The notes under the pieces: generated by a model | Told to the model about the DNA's origin: nothing | Seen by the model: only the letters and a program-made list of their open reading frames with translations | The model's database searches: none | Assembly: GCF_963675165.1 (NCBI RefSeq) | Contig: NC_087387.1 | Span: forward strand, 6,544,058 to 6,608,057 | Origin: Halichondria panicea | Taxonomy: Eukaryota; Porifera; Demospongiae; Suberitida; Halichondriidae | Direction: 5' to 3' | Length of the DNA: 64,000 bases | Part shown: positions 26,274 to 36,820 of the stretch, piece by piece | How the letters are laid out: every line of letters starts with the position of its first letter | Position numbering within the stretch: position 1 is the stretch's first letter | Program-made: the position numbers and the translations under genes

Positions 26274-29200
26274 CTAGTCTTGAGCAGTCGACTCCTTCAT
26301 CTCTTCCTCAGTGTAGATCTTGAGTGCCTTTTCTTTGCGACTGTACGAAGAGTACGTAGTAGACACACTGTACTTATTCAACCTGTGTATGGGGTCAAAA
26401 GGTCAATACCACACAACCCTGTATTTATCAATGCTAACTTACCGCGTGTTTTCAGTTTTCTGCAGCTCATTTCTCTTTTCAGTGGACAACTCGACAAGCT
26501 TCTCAGTGGAGTCTCTGTACACACATCATTATATGCCATAATCATAGTCATTCGTTGATCTAAACACACCATTCACAAAGAGCTACACGATGTACAAGTT
26601 AGTGGTGAAAATGGCTAACTGAGTTATGGGCAGTCAAAGTTAGCTAGCTATCAAACCTGATAATTTCGGAGGAAACACGAAGGAAGAGACTAAATAGCTC
26701 AACCTTATTAGAATATATGTAACTAGTCCACTATATTACAATACATGTAACTAGTCCACTATGTATAGGATATACCACACCTAAGAGGAGGATATATAGG
26801 GTGCATATCCTCCGAGTAGGTGTGGCATATCTGACTTATACCACGTGACCGCAGCACTATAAAAGGACCTCCCCCTAGCAACAATTCAATCACGATGCAG
26901 ATTGCAAAAAAGAACAAGACTATGCCGGATTTTGCAGCCGTCAAAGAGCTAGTTGAGCAACATGTTGACTCCTACAGATGCTCAAGAGCTTCCTTGGTCC
27001 AAGCGTTGACCATTCGACGTCCCTTACTGGAGTTGCAAGCTCTTCTTGGATAAAATGTAGACTAAACCGCGCCCATGGACCCATGGAAGCTTAGCCATCT
27101 TGTTGGAGAGCACCTTCCGTGTTTCTGCCGTCGCTTTGAGTCTTAGTATCGTCAAGTATGGCTCTTTTCTCTTTGCTTACTTCTTGAACAAATGAAAAAA
27201 CTAAAAAACAACTTGAAAAACTGTGCATGCCTGGGGCTGTATGCTAATATTCTATATATCCTACAGCTGTTGACCAATGAGATCAATTTGTGGTGACGTA
27301 CATGTAAGTGTGGTATAAATTACAATACATGTAACTAGTCCACTCAATGGCTAATGAGAGACTGACTTAAAGTAGACAATGGATCCATCATCATATATGG
27401 AGAGTGGCATGGAGGTCACAGAGGTCACTTGAGGGTTCCAGTCCAAGTCCTTCTCCACTTCTAGCACAGACACCTCACACGGGAACGACCCATACGACTG
27501 TGTGGGCGTGAGTGTGAGGGCGTGAGTGTGTGTGGGTGTGTGCTTACCTTAGCAAAGTCAACGTTCTCCACAGGTATTCCACTCAGCTCTGAGATCTGCA
27601 CACACACACACACACACAAGGCACACATTACACACACCACACACACACACTGCCCACACACCTTAGCCCTGAGATGCTGTGGACTAGTATCACACAAGAT
27701 GACCTCTCTTGTGAGGTCCACAGTGTAAGAGGAGGGGTGCCAGTGACGCACATACACTTGCATCTGTGTGCTCTCAGTCATTGGCTCATCACCTGATGGC
27801 AGAGGGGGCGTGGTCTAATATATACGGACACTATACAAGTGGTTACTACACACGCCCACCCACCCACTGCACACACGCCCACGCACCTTCAAGTGGTTCT
27901 ACAAACATCTCAAAGTTTGAGAACACGTGGATGTCCTTCTCGATGACTTGGTAGTCTAGGTACACTGTTCCTGGGCTCTTCCAAGTTTTCTTACGAAGTC
28001 GAAACCTGGATAAATAGAGAGCACTTGAATGGCTGCTGCACACATATCACTCCCCCCACGCATTGACCACACCCACCTATCAGCCGTCAGCTTTTGGTCG
28101 ATGCCTTGTTTGTATGCCTCCGCTATGAGCTGAACTTTGAAGTCTGCCACTGACATACCTTTGTGAACTATGGACTCCAGGATTGGCATCATAAACTATA
28201 AAATATAGCATGAGATTATATAGTGACAGATCACATGACATACGTACCTGTGCGTCGTTTATCCTCAACAGGAATAGTTTGATTCTGAATTCTCCCGGCA
28301 ACAGAGCACGTCCGAGACGAACCACCATCTTGGTTTCCGTGGGAACGGTTGACAGTGAATCACTCAACCGAATCATCTCGTACTCTTGATTATTACTGTA
28401 CACTCTGTACACCTGTCACATGGGTCACATGACTATCACATGACATGTCACAATAATGCATATCGGGTTTCAAATATGGCATTCTTTTGATTGTGAATTG
28501 TGTAGTTAGAACGCAACCAAATGCTTGTACAGTGTTATTCGCAATCGCATTGGAAACCCGATATACACGTACAGTAAAACAGGAGATAATAATTTCGTCT
28601 TCTAAATATTCGTACAGCTCAGAATGGAACGGCTATTTCAGATTAATGCTTTAAACATGCCAATCTATTATATAATTAGGGGGTGTGGCTTATGAGCAGA
28701 GTTTTTGGGATGATCACATGACATCACTATATAATTAGGAGGTGTGGCTTACCTTAAACTGAGCGGAGGGCAGTTGTACGTGTTCCTCCAGTAGCTTCTT
28801 GAGTTCCTCTAGAGAGCAGCGTCGGTCAATCCTCATGTCAACCACTGAACAAAGGGACAGGGATGTTACACAACTTGTATCAAGAGTGCTTGTATCAGGA
28901 GTGCTTGTATCAGGAGTGCTTGTATCTAAGCACACTATTGGTAATTGGACTTGTGACCTCTCAAACGATAGCTAACAAACTAATTAATAGGATGAATTTT
29001 AGAAAAAGCGCAATACCTTCTTTTGTCGGGTCTAACTTATAGCCCATAATAATTTGGGACCGAAAAACATTACTAATCTAATATTGTATGAAAAATCAAC
29101 AATTTGGCAGCTATTGTCTAGTAGTCACTAAAAAGCGATTAATATTAAAACTCATTCTGTAGCTCTAGAGAATGCGTATCTAATCACCATGGTGATGCAC

Positions 29201-32200
29201 TCTGACCTCTTTGCTTGGGACGTCCGTTCTCCAGAGGCTCTGAAATGCTCAGATTGTTTTGCTGTGGCAGTGCTGAGTCAGCAGTTGAGTCGGCAGTTGA
29301 GTCAGCATTATCAGGGTCCACTGAAGTGCCTGTGACACACACAATATCATCACCATGGCAGCTATAATCATGTGACCCCAGAATGTTGTACGTGGCGGCA
29401 TACTAAGTCTCATTTCAACACACAAACGTGCCTTAATGATTGTAGCACCAACCAGCAACCAGCATCCTTGTATATGATTATAATTATAGTGACATTACCT
29501 TGTTCGTTTTGTGGGGGCGGGACTGTGATGTGTAGGAGTATCGAGTTGGCATGGCGATCAATGACCTCACAAAATTTGCTTTCCTTGAATTCTTTACAAC
29601 TGTCCTCACTATCACAACACACAAACACCTGCAAAGTGGGTACAGAGTGGGTACAGGGTCATCAAGGCAACAAGTATGCAATAATACTGTGCGTATAGCA
29701 GGGAATTCCCATTGGTGCAATTGTTCAAGCTACCAACTATTCGTGCAACTCAGAATGATGACTAACTGCTATAATGTGTGAATACAGAATGACCCGCTAA
29801 TAATTATTATAATACATCATTATTCTGTACTGTGTGTTTTCTGTAGAATCCTTCATTCTTGAGAGTCTGTGCTGGTTGCAGTAAAGGCTTGCCGTCGTTG
29901 TGATAGGTCTCCATAGCAACCACCATGGTGTCCAGGGGCAGGGACAGTTTCTATACACAATAGAATAAATAATTGATTGTAGTTATAGGCTAACAAATCC
30001 CTACTGGATACATACCCACACCCCACCCACACCACACACCCTAGCAATAGCCTCCTTGCACCCACACCACACCACACACCCACACACCCTAGCAATGGCC
30101 TCCTTGCACCCACACCACACCACACACCCTAGCAATGGCCTCCTTGCACCCACACCACACCACACACCCACACACCCTAGCAATGGCCTCCTTGCACCCA
30201 CACCACACACCACACACACCCTAGCAATGGCCTCCTTGCACCCACACCACACCACACACCACACACCCTAGCAATGGCCTCCTTGCACCCACACCACACC
30301 ACACACCCACACACCCTAGCAATGGCCTCCTTGCACCCACACCACACCACACACCCACACACCCTAGCAATGGCCTCCTTGCACCCACCCACACCACACA
30401 CCCACACACCTTAGCAATAGCCTCCTTGCACCCACACCACACCACACACCCACACACCCTAGCAATGGCCTCCTTGCACCCACACCACACCACACACCCA
30501 CACACCCTAGTAATGGCCTCCTTGCACCCACACCACACCACACAGCCACACACCCTAGCAATAGCCTCCTTGCACCCACACCACACCACACACCACACAC
30601 ACCCTAGCAATGGCCTCCTTGCACCCACACCACACCACACACCCAAGCAATGGCCTCCTTGCACCCACACCACACCACACACCACACACCCTAGCAATAG
30701 CCTCCTTGCACCCACACCACACCACACACCCTAGCAATAGCCTCCTTGCACCCACACCACACCACACACCACACACCACACACCCTAGCAATGGCCTCCT
30801 TGCACCCACACCACACCACACACCACACACCCTAGCAATGGCCTCCTTGCACCCACACCACACCACACACCACACACCCTAGCAATAGCCTCCTTGCACC
30901 CACACCACACCACACACCCTAGCAATAGCCTCCTTGCACCCACACCACACCACACACCCACACACCCTAGCAATGGCCTCCTTGCACCTACACCACACAC
31001 CACACACCCACACACCCTAGCAATGGCCTCCTTGAGTGTCTGCACGGTCCATCCTTGCTCAGCTCTGAACACGGTCGGCCCCTCCACTCCACAAGATGGC
31101 AGACTAACCAGCAGCAGCTTCAGATTCAGACCTCCTTTACAATACACTCTGAAACTATCCCCTTCATCACGAAGTTCCATAAACAACTCAAATGAGTAAT
31201 AAGATCGTGCTCCGCCCACCATATCCCCAAAGCTGACCTCCTGTGGGTACGGGAGAGGGTCTTAGTTACAGGCGGCCATTTTGTGACCTACTAGTACTAG
31301 TCATGCCCAGTAGTACAGTACCTGTGTCTCCTCAAATGATTGGTCCATTGTTTCCGTGTACTCATCGTACTTGACCAGTCTACATTGCTCCAGTGGAACA
31401 AGGTCCGTTAGTCCAAGCAACTGTGTGGGCATGTGTGAAGGTGTGTGATGTGTGAGGGCTATTGTACTGGTATTACCTCGTATGCCTGCTTGGTTACAGT
31501 TGCCATGGTATCGTCCTGATGCACCTCAAGCTTTTTCTCGTACAGATCATGTGATTTAGGATGTCGGCAAAATAACCGAAACTGTAAAACCACATGTCAC
31601 TATATAATCACACGCCCACGTATACACACGTACTTACTTTACATAGTGACTTCTCGTACTCTTGTCTTTCTTTCTCTCTTTCTGCCCTCCTTTTCTCTTC
31701 CTCTATTTGACCACGGATGTGTGGAGGAAGTTTCTCTTCAGTCAAATAATCTGGAGTAATCATGATAGTAAAAAAAAAACCATATTAATGTGGATTAGAA
31801 CTGCAAACCCTCAGCCTCAAGTTGAGTTATCAAAGGGGAAGGGACCATTACCCACCGGGATCACTACCCACCATTGCTAACCATTACCCACCACTGGTCA
31901 TTACCCACCACTGGTCATTACCCACCATTGGTCACTACTCACCATTGGTCATTACCCACCATTATTTTTCTCCTTGTTGACTTGTCTGTACATAAGCATA
32001 TATGCATTAGCAGAGCTGGCGTACATCGATGAGTAGTAACCTTTGGACTTTGAGTCACTTCCGCCAAATGTTCCCTCTAAATCAGACCGCGAGATCTGCA
32101 TAAGAGATATTGTTATTAGAGGAAGGACGGCTGATGTTACACGGCATGGTTACCTTGGAAACGCTCTGATCATTGAAGCAGTACCACTGCTTGTCAGTGA

Positions 32201-32577
32201 ATGATTTGATGTAAGCATAGTAGTGTCCACCAATGGCCGAGCCACTGTGGACCATGATACTGAAGAGCTCGTACACATAAGGTCCCTGTGTGTGTGGGCG
32301 TGCGTGAGGGTGTGTGTACTGTGTGTATTGAACTCTGACCTCTTGCAATAGCTTGCCCAGTTCTGGACCATCCACAGAATGTATGGAGTTCTCTTCTCCT
32401 CCTTTGGTATCTCCACTGCTAGAGTATTTGTTGGCTCTACAGGGAACACGGTCAAGAGCATGAAACACAATACCAACCAAGCCATTACTGGAATGTTGTT
32501 CTGGAGGTGTCAAACTTCTCTACAATATAGTCCGTGTAGAGGCTGGCCGGGTCTTCACCGGTAGTGGGAGGCTGTGT

Positions 32578-32616
<39 letters not shown>

Positions 32617-33141
32617 AGTGGGCGTGGTGTGTGTGTGGACAGACCATGTCGTGTGGGTTGATGAACTTGTTGAGGTTGAGCACGGTGGGGAAACTCATTC
32701 TGTCATTGAGTTTAATCCGATGCATTGTCGAATAGTCAAAGTCAAATCTCATCAGTTGAAGTGTGAGGAGATAAGGGAAAGCCTTGAACTTTAGACCCTG
32801 CACACACAAGCACACACAAGCATAAGCACAGCATAGCCACTGAAGCCATCAGTTACATGCATTACTATAGCTACTGACTTACTTTGTGTGCGTCACATTT
32901 CTTATCACACTTGTCACAATGATATTGGTTGTCTTTGTTGAGCGTTTCCGCGGCAACAAATGCTGTTAGAGCTTCGTCCTAAAGGAAAAGTCAGAGTCTA
33001 AAGGACACGAGAGAGGTCAATAGCAACGTACCACACTGGAGTAAGTGGCTGTGCTACCAAATGGCTTGATGACGAGAGGGATATCCAGGAAGTGATTCTC
33101 CCTGGTGCTCTCCACTTCACACTGTAGGAGAAGAGCAATTA

Positions 33142-33176
<35 letters not shown>

Positions 33177-34693
33177 ACACACACCCACTCACCTCCAAGC
33201 ACTTGACATAGTCGAGGAGTGTTCCCTGATATAGTTCATTGATGAGGTTAGGTCGCTCGTATCCATCTTTAGAGAAGCGTTGCTCCAGAGCATCGAACAT
33301 GACTCTACACAGCTCCTGCACATCGTGTTGCTGCCATGACTCACTCGAGTCCCAACCAAACGACTTAGTCAAGTCTGTGGTCTCTACAGCACGCTTGTCT
33401 GACATCTGTGTGAGTGGTGTGGGTGTGTGTGAGTGGTGTGTGTGAGTGGTGCGGGTGATATACGAGCTAGACTATACCTGGAGGTGTATGAAAAGTCTCT
33501 GCAATTGGTAGGGAATGGACTTCGATTGCTCTTTATCATCTCCAGAGAAACGCCATCTGCAAACACAATAGTGAGTATATATCTCCATGCACTGATAGGT
33601 CACCTGTGTAGAGCATTCCTAAACTCTGGTGTCATGTACAGAGACTGGAGGAGACTGTTCAGATAACAAGTCATGGCTTGATTCACTAGGCCAACAAAAC
33701 CTGCATCAAAGGAACACACTTGCTTACACACACCACACACCCACACACCCACACCCACACACTCACACACTAGTGTAATTGTGTGGAAGACGTACCTGTG
33801 TCAGATTTGGCATTATAGTTATACTTGGAGTAGTAGGTGGTAGTGGACCAAGAGGTACTAGTGTTGTTAGTGATGGGCGTGGCAGAGCTCACGGCTGTCG
33901 GCTCATTGGTCGACTGAGTGGAGACGTATATAGCAATCACATGATAAGCCTTTCAAAAAGCTACAAATGCATCATTTTGTAATTGGACAATCGAAGTTAT
34001 CGGCCATCAAAGATAGCTACCAAAATAGAAGATTTCGACACGAGAAATCGCTAATTTAAACATATAATTAGATAGGTTATAATTATATACGGGGTTATAT
34101 ATGGACACACTCACATGCTCCACTTTGACAGGTTGTGTTCCATCGTAGTCTCTGATATAGAGGGTCATCTTGAGAGGTGTGCTGGACATGCCCATCTCAT
34201 ACAGTGTGGCGGTGGACTGTGGATCAATGGACACCTCTGACTCTGCAGTGTTGGAGGCCGTCTTCCACATGAGACTAAAGGACCCCTCCACATAGTCTGT
34301 GTGTGTGTGTGGTGTGGGTGTGTGTGTAGTATCAAAAAGTAAAATTGTACAAATTGCTTTTCTGACAAAAGCTACATGGTGCGTGTCCCGCCCCCTCACC
34401 AGCTGTGTGGTGTGTGCCCCGCCCCCTCACTCACCTGCTTGATGTGCTACACCAGAGTAGAGGTCCTTGGCATCAGAGGAGAGAGGGAGGCTATAACTGA
34501 AGCGTGACTTGGCCCAGTCAGTGCTCGTTTCATCCGTGATCACACAACACACGCACTCTTCTGTGATCGTGTCGTTATTGGCTGCCTCCACTACTGCCAT
34601 CTCATTGGATGCTCCATTACTCATGTTCTGTAGCTCTACGTCGTTGCCACGGCTATCTTCGGCGGGAGGTACTGATATGGCTTCGTCTGCCAT
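26274..34693 (-). CDS. USP47: Ubiquitin carboxyl-terminal hydrolase 47
   Basis: Twenty-eight coding exons join in phase to 1211 residues: 34693-34435, 34296-34115, 33913-33796, 33700-33604, 33556-33478, 33405-33193, 33121-33032, 32978-32883, 32797-32645, 32519-32340, 32285-32154, 32095-31960, 31750-31638, 31581-31477, 31420-31322, 31240-31016, 29950-29831, 29628-29499, 29329-29207, 28844-28753, 28412-28248, 28195-28077, 28005-27887, 27792-27662, 27595-27548, 27497-27367, 26514-26443, 26382-26274. It is a cysteine deubiquitinase; vertebrate USP47 acts on DNA polymerase beta and other targets. Triad: Cys198 (Cys box [11 protein letters not shown]), His510 (GGHYYAYIK), Asp528 (FNDQSV). Zinc ligands sit in KCLEC and CDKC. 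USP47 hallmarks include [22 protein letters not shown] and [10 protein letters not shown]. Ubiquitin-like C-terminal domains follow; the end is [10 protein letters not shown] plus a short tail. The ATG lies one base after an acceptor; an untranslated exon likely ends at 34870. Introns 12 and 16 contain splice-donor minisatellites. It is shorter than the human protein (about 1375). Confidence 0.96.
26858..26865 (+). promoter_or_regulatory. TATA-like box upstream of a small ORF
   Basis: TATAAAAG lies 30 bp upstream of the ATG at 26895, and a CACGTG E-box lies at 26842-26847. The spacing fits a core promoter if transcription starts near the ATG. There is no direct evidence of transcription. Confidence 0.35.
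26895..27053 (+). pseudogene. 52-codon ORF nested in USP47 intron 26, possible gene fragment
   Basis: The ORF runs from ATG at 26895 to TAA at 27051-27053, antisense to USP47. The stretch [12 protein letters not shown] followed by LVQALTI faintly resembles the N-terminus of the second-largest RNA polymerase I subunit, where a conserved helix ends HV(D/E)SF. The resemblance is short and breaks down after VDSY. A captured 5' gene fragment behind its own TATA-like box is one reading; chance is another. Confidence 0.25.
28858..28930. repeat. 15 bp tandem repeat, 4 copies
   Basis: The unit TGTATCAGGAGTGCT repeats four times in USP47 intron 19, immediately upstream (in gene sense) of the exon at 28844-28753. 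Confidence 0.85.
30030..31015. repeat. Minisatellite carrying the USP47 exon 16 end and donor, about 20 copies
   Basis: On the minus strand exon 16 ends AAGGAGGCCATTGCTAGG, followed by donor gtgtgtgg. The whole of intron 16 is filled by ~45-50 bp units. Each contains AAGGAGGCCATTGCTAGG (or ...CTATTGCTAGG) and GTGTGTG, separated by TGTGGTGTGGTGTGGGTGC. Every unit therefore repeats the last 18 exon bases plus the 5' splice site. The authentic copy is the one at 31016-31033, where the coding frame continues upstream. Confidence 0.95.
31850..31960. repeat. Short array repeating the USP47 exon 12 donor
   Basis: Exon 12 ends AATAATG followed by donor gtgggtaatgacc on the minus strand. In the intron, AATGGTGGGTAATGACC recurs about five times with small changes (17 bp unit), so AATG/GTGGGT or AATG/GTGAGT junctions are reiterated. 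Confidence 0.85.
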
Positions 34694-35116
34694 TCTACAA
34701 AACAGAGCGTCTAACAATTATAATCATTGTGCTACCAGTGCATAACATAATAATATTATTTATGGCTAATTATTCGTGTGTGTGCAATCCAGCCTAAAGG
34801 AAAGCAATGATTGAGGCCTATACATAAGATGTGTGTGTGTGTGTGTGTGTGTGTACGTAACGTACATACCTGCTCTGAGTGTGTGTTCTTTGCTTAGCTT
34901 GCTTTTAATATGGAGTCATGTGACAGAACAGTTTAGGTGCGTGATCAGTGTGCAGCCATTGCACAGACGGTTTTTTTCTAATGTAATGTAACAGACATAA
35001 TTCTAATAATCGAGGTTCTACTGTAGTCAAATTCATGCTTCGTTATATTGAAGAAAAATCGCCCCTTGGCAAAGCAACAGATAAGGTCAGAGGTCGTGTG
35101 GTGTGCATTGTTTAGA
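34694..35116. promoter_or_regulatory. Shared head-to-head promoter region of USP47 and pterin dehydratase
   Basis: About 420 bp separate the two start codons. It contains the probable USP47 untranslated first exon (donor at 34869 on the minus strand), a (TG)n tract at 34830-34855 and, at 34995-35015, a pogo-like terminus fragment (ATCGAGGTTCTACTGTA) like the one at 47740. No TATA box is evident. Confidence 0.5.
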
Positions 35117-35633
35117 ATGTACAGAGCTGTATTCACCAAGTATCCACTCAACAGACTCCCTCTACTGCAAGTGTTCAAGCGAATGGTGTGTGTGACTTCT
35201 TACTTTTATAGCGCTGGGTGCTTCAATCAAGTTGATGGTGTGTGTTTTTGTGTAGGCAACTTCCCCGAAGAGTAAGAGGATCAAGTTGGATGATGGGGAG
35301 AGGCAAAGTGAAGGATTTGTGGCTCTAATAACAGCAGGATGGAAGACTGTTGAGGGGAGAGATGCCATTCAGAAAGGTACAGCCTCACAATAGCTGATAT
35401 TGAAATGATTGGCCCCCCTCCCCCATACTACTACAGAGTTTACATTCAAGGACTTCAGTGAAGCGTGGGGGTTCATGTCACGAGTGGCACTCAAGGCTGA
35501 GCAAATGAACCACCACCCGGAATGGTTCAATGTGTACAACCGTGTGGATGTCACCCTCTCCACACACGATTGTCAGGGCCTCTCTCTCAGAGACATCAAA
35601 TTAGCCACCTTTATAGAAGATATTGTCAATTAA
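35117..35633 (+). CDS. PCBD: Pterin-4-alpha-carbinolamine dehydratase
   Basis: Three exons join in phase: 35117-35185, 35256-35376 and 35437-35633. The enzyme dehydrates 4a-hydroxytetrahydrobiopterin to recycle the cofactor of aromatic amino acid hydroxylases; animal members also bind HNF1. The active-site signature is intact: [16 protein letters not shown] with the histidine pair, then [10 protein letters not shown]. Two starts are possible. ATG 35117 gives 128 residues with a basic, hydrophobic leader ([20 protein letters not shown]) that could be mitochondrial. The last codon of exon 1 is itself an ATG (35183) and gives 106 residues, almost exactly the usual PCBD1 length (104). An upstream in-frame ATG lies at 35048. 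Which vertebrate paralogue (PCBD1 or PCBD2) it matches is not decided. Confidence 0.93.
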
Positions 35634-36820
35634 CTGCGTTTGCTGTTATAGCTATTATAATAAGTTGTGTATCCCCTCATACCGATTATATACTATATCA
35701 TGTGTTAACAAAGTCAATGGAATGTCAATATTGAGGTATGTACCAATAATGCTTATATGAAGTAAACGAATTTAAACGTTCATGGTCACTCATGTAGTAA
35801 GAGAGGCGATGGTAAACTGTGTACTAGTTCCTGGGTCCTCCACTGTCCACTCCAGCAGCAGGGATTAGTAGCCCGTGCAACAGCGAGTTGGCCATTAAAA
35901 GTTGGTTCTAGCTTGCAATATACTGTCCATACCTGAGGTGAACGCACAGTAAAAAAATTATTATTGTGAGGTACGCAAGCCAAGAACAATATGGCAAGCT
36001 ACTTTCGGGAGGTCATAACTTCACTAAAAAGCAATCAATATCAAAACTAAGAGATGCATTCTGTAGCTCTAGACAAGGCCTATCACATGACATGCTCAGA
36101 TCACAGTTCTGGTGGGGGAAAGAGTCACACTCTGCACGCGGCAGTACTCACTATTTCTTAATTGTGTTCCTTTATCTGCAGTGCAAGACGTCCAATGGGT
36201 TATACGCAAACTCCACAGTGTCACCTTGTAACTCCTCCATCATATGTTGTCATAGCAATGTGTCACTGACTCCGCCCCTCTCGTGCTCTCCATCACTGTA
36301 CGCAATGAAATAACGAGTCAACAAATGTGTAGCAATGGATGCATTTGTCACAGAGGCTGTATAGTTTGATCACTAGTAATGATATCTATTAGCAGATGTT
36401 GAATGCCAGTCATCTAAAGCAGCCTATACACTATACTAGGTGGTCCACTTTTAATCATGACTAGCCACTCACTTGTACTCGCTGCGATGCTCTTTGCCTC
36501 GTGATCCATTGCTGCTGGCCTTTTGGGCGAGTATCTATCCGATATCCAGCCTTGTGGAAGCTCCTAGAGGGAAGGACAAGTGAACGCTTTTCCTCACCAT
36601 CCATCTCCATCTTGCGTGTGAGTGTGTCTGGTAAAGGGTCATCAAGTCTATGACAAGCGTATTTGGGAAGGTACCAAAGAAAAACAAGAATTTATTGATA
36701 ACCTTTGACCCTCCAGTCACCAGCACGTGATCTTATGCAACAAAGACAAAGAAGATGATCATACCCAAGGTCAAGGAGGTCATAACTACACAGCAGTGAT
36801 ATTCCTACAGTACAGCTAAG
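35634..36820. other. Intergenic region upstream of COPB1
   Basis: No gene is recognised in this 1.2 kb. A dispersed repeat at 36018-36075 (ACTAAAAAGCAATCAATAT ... CATTCTGTAGCTCTAGA) also occurs in USP47 intron 19 at 29123-29175. The final ~100 bp should hold the COPB1 5' UTR. Confidence 0.5.

Larger units (their letters stand above)
26733..27345. mobile_element. Inserted segment flanked by direct repeats in USP47 intron 26
   Basis: The sequence TACATGTAACTAGTCCACT occurs at both ends (about 26740-26760 and 27325-27344), with a further tandem copy at 26714-26732. Just inside the left end lies an inverted repeat, ATACCACACC...GGAGGATAT against ATATCCTCC...GGTGTGGCATAT (26770-26830). The enclosed ~580 bp contains a TATA-like box and a 52-codon ORF on the strand opposite to USP47. 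The element class is unknown. Confidence 0.5.

Noticed and set aside
30001-31222. Open frames with [10 protein letters not shown] or KEAIARVCG repeats
   Set aside because: Apart from the real USP47 exon at 31016-31240, these are frames through the donor-phased array.
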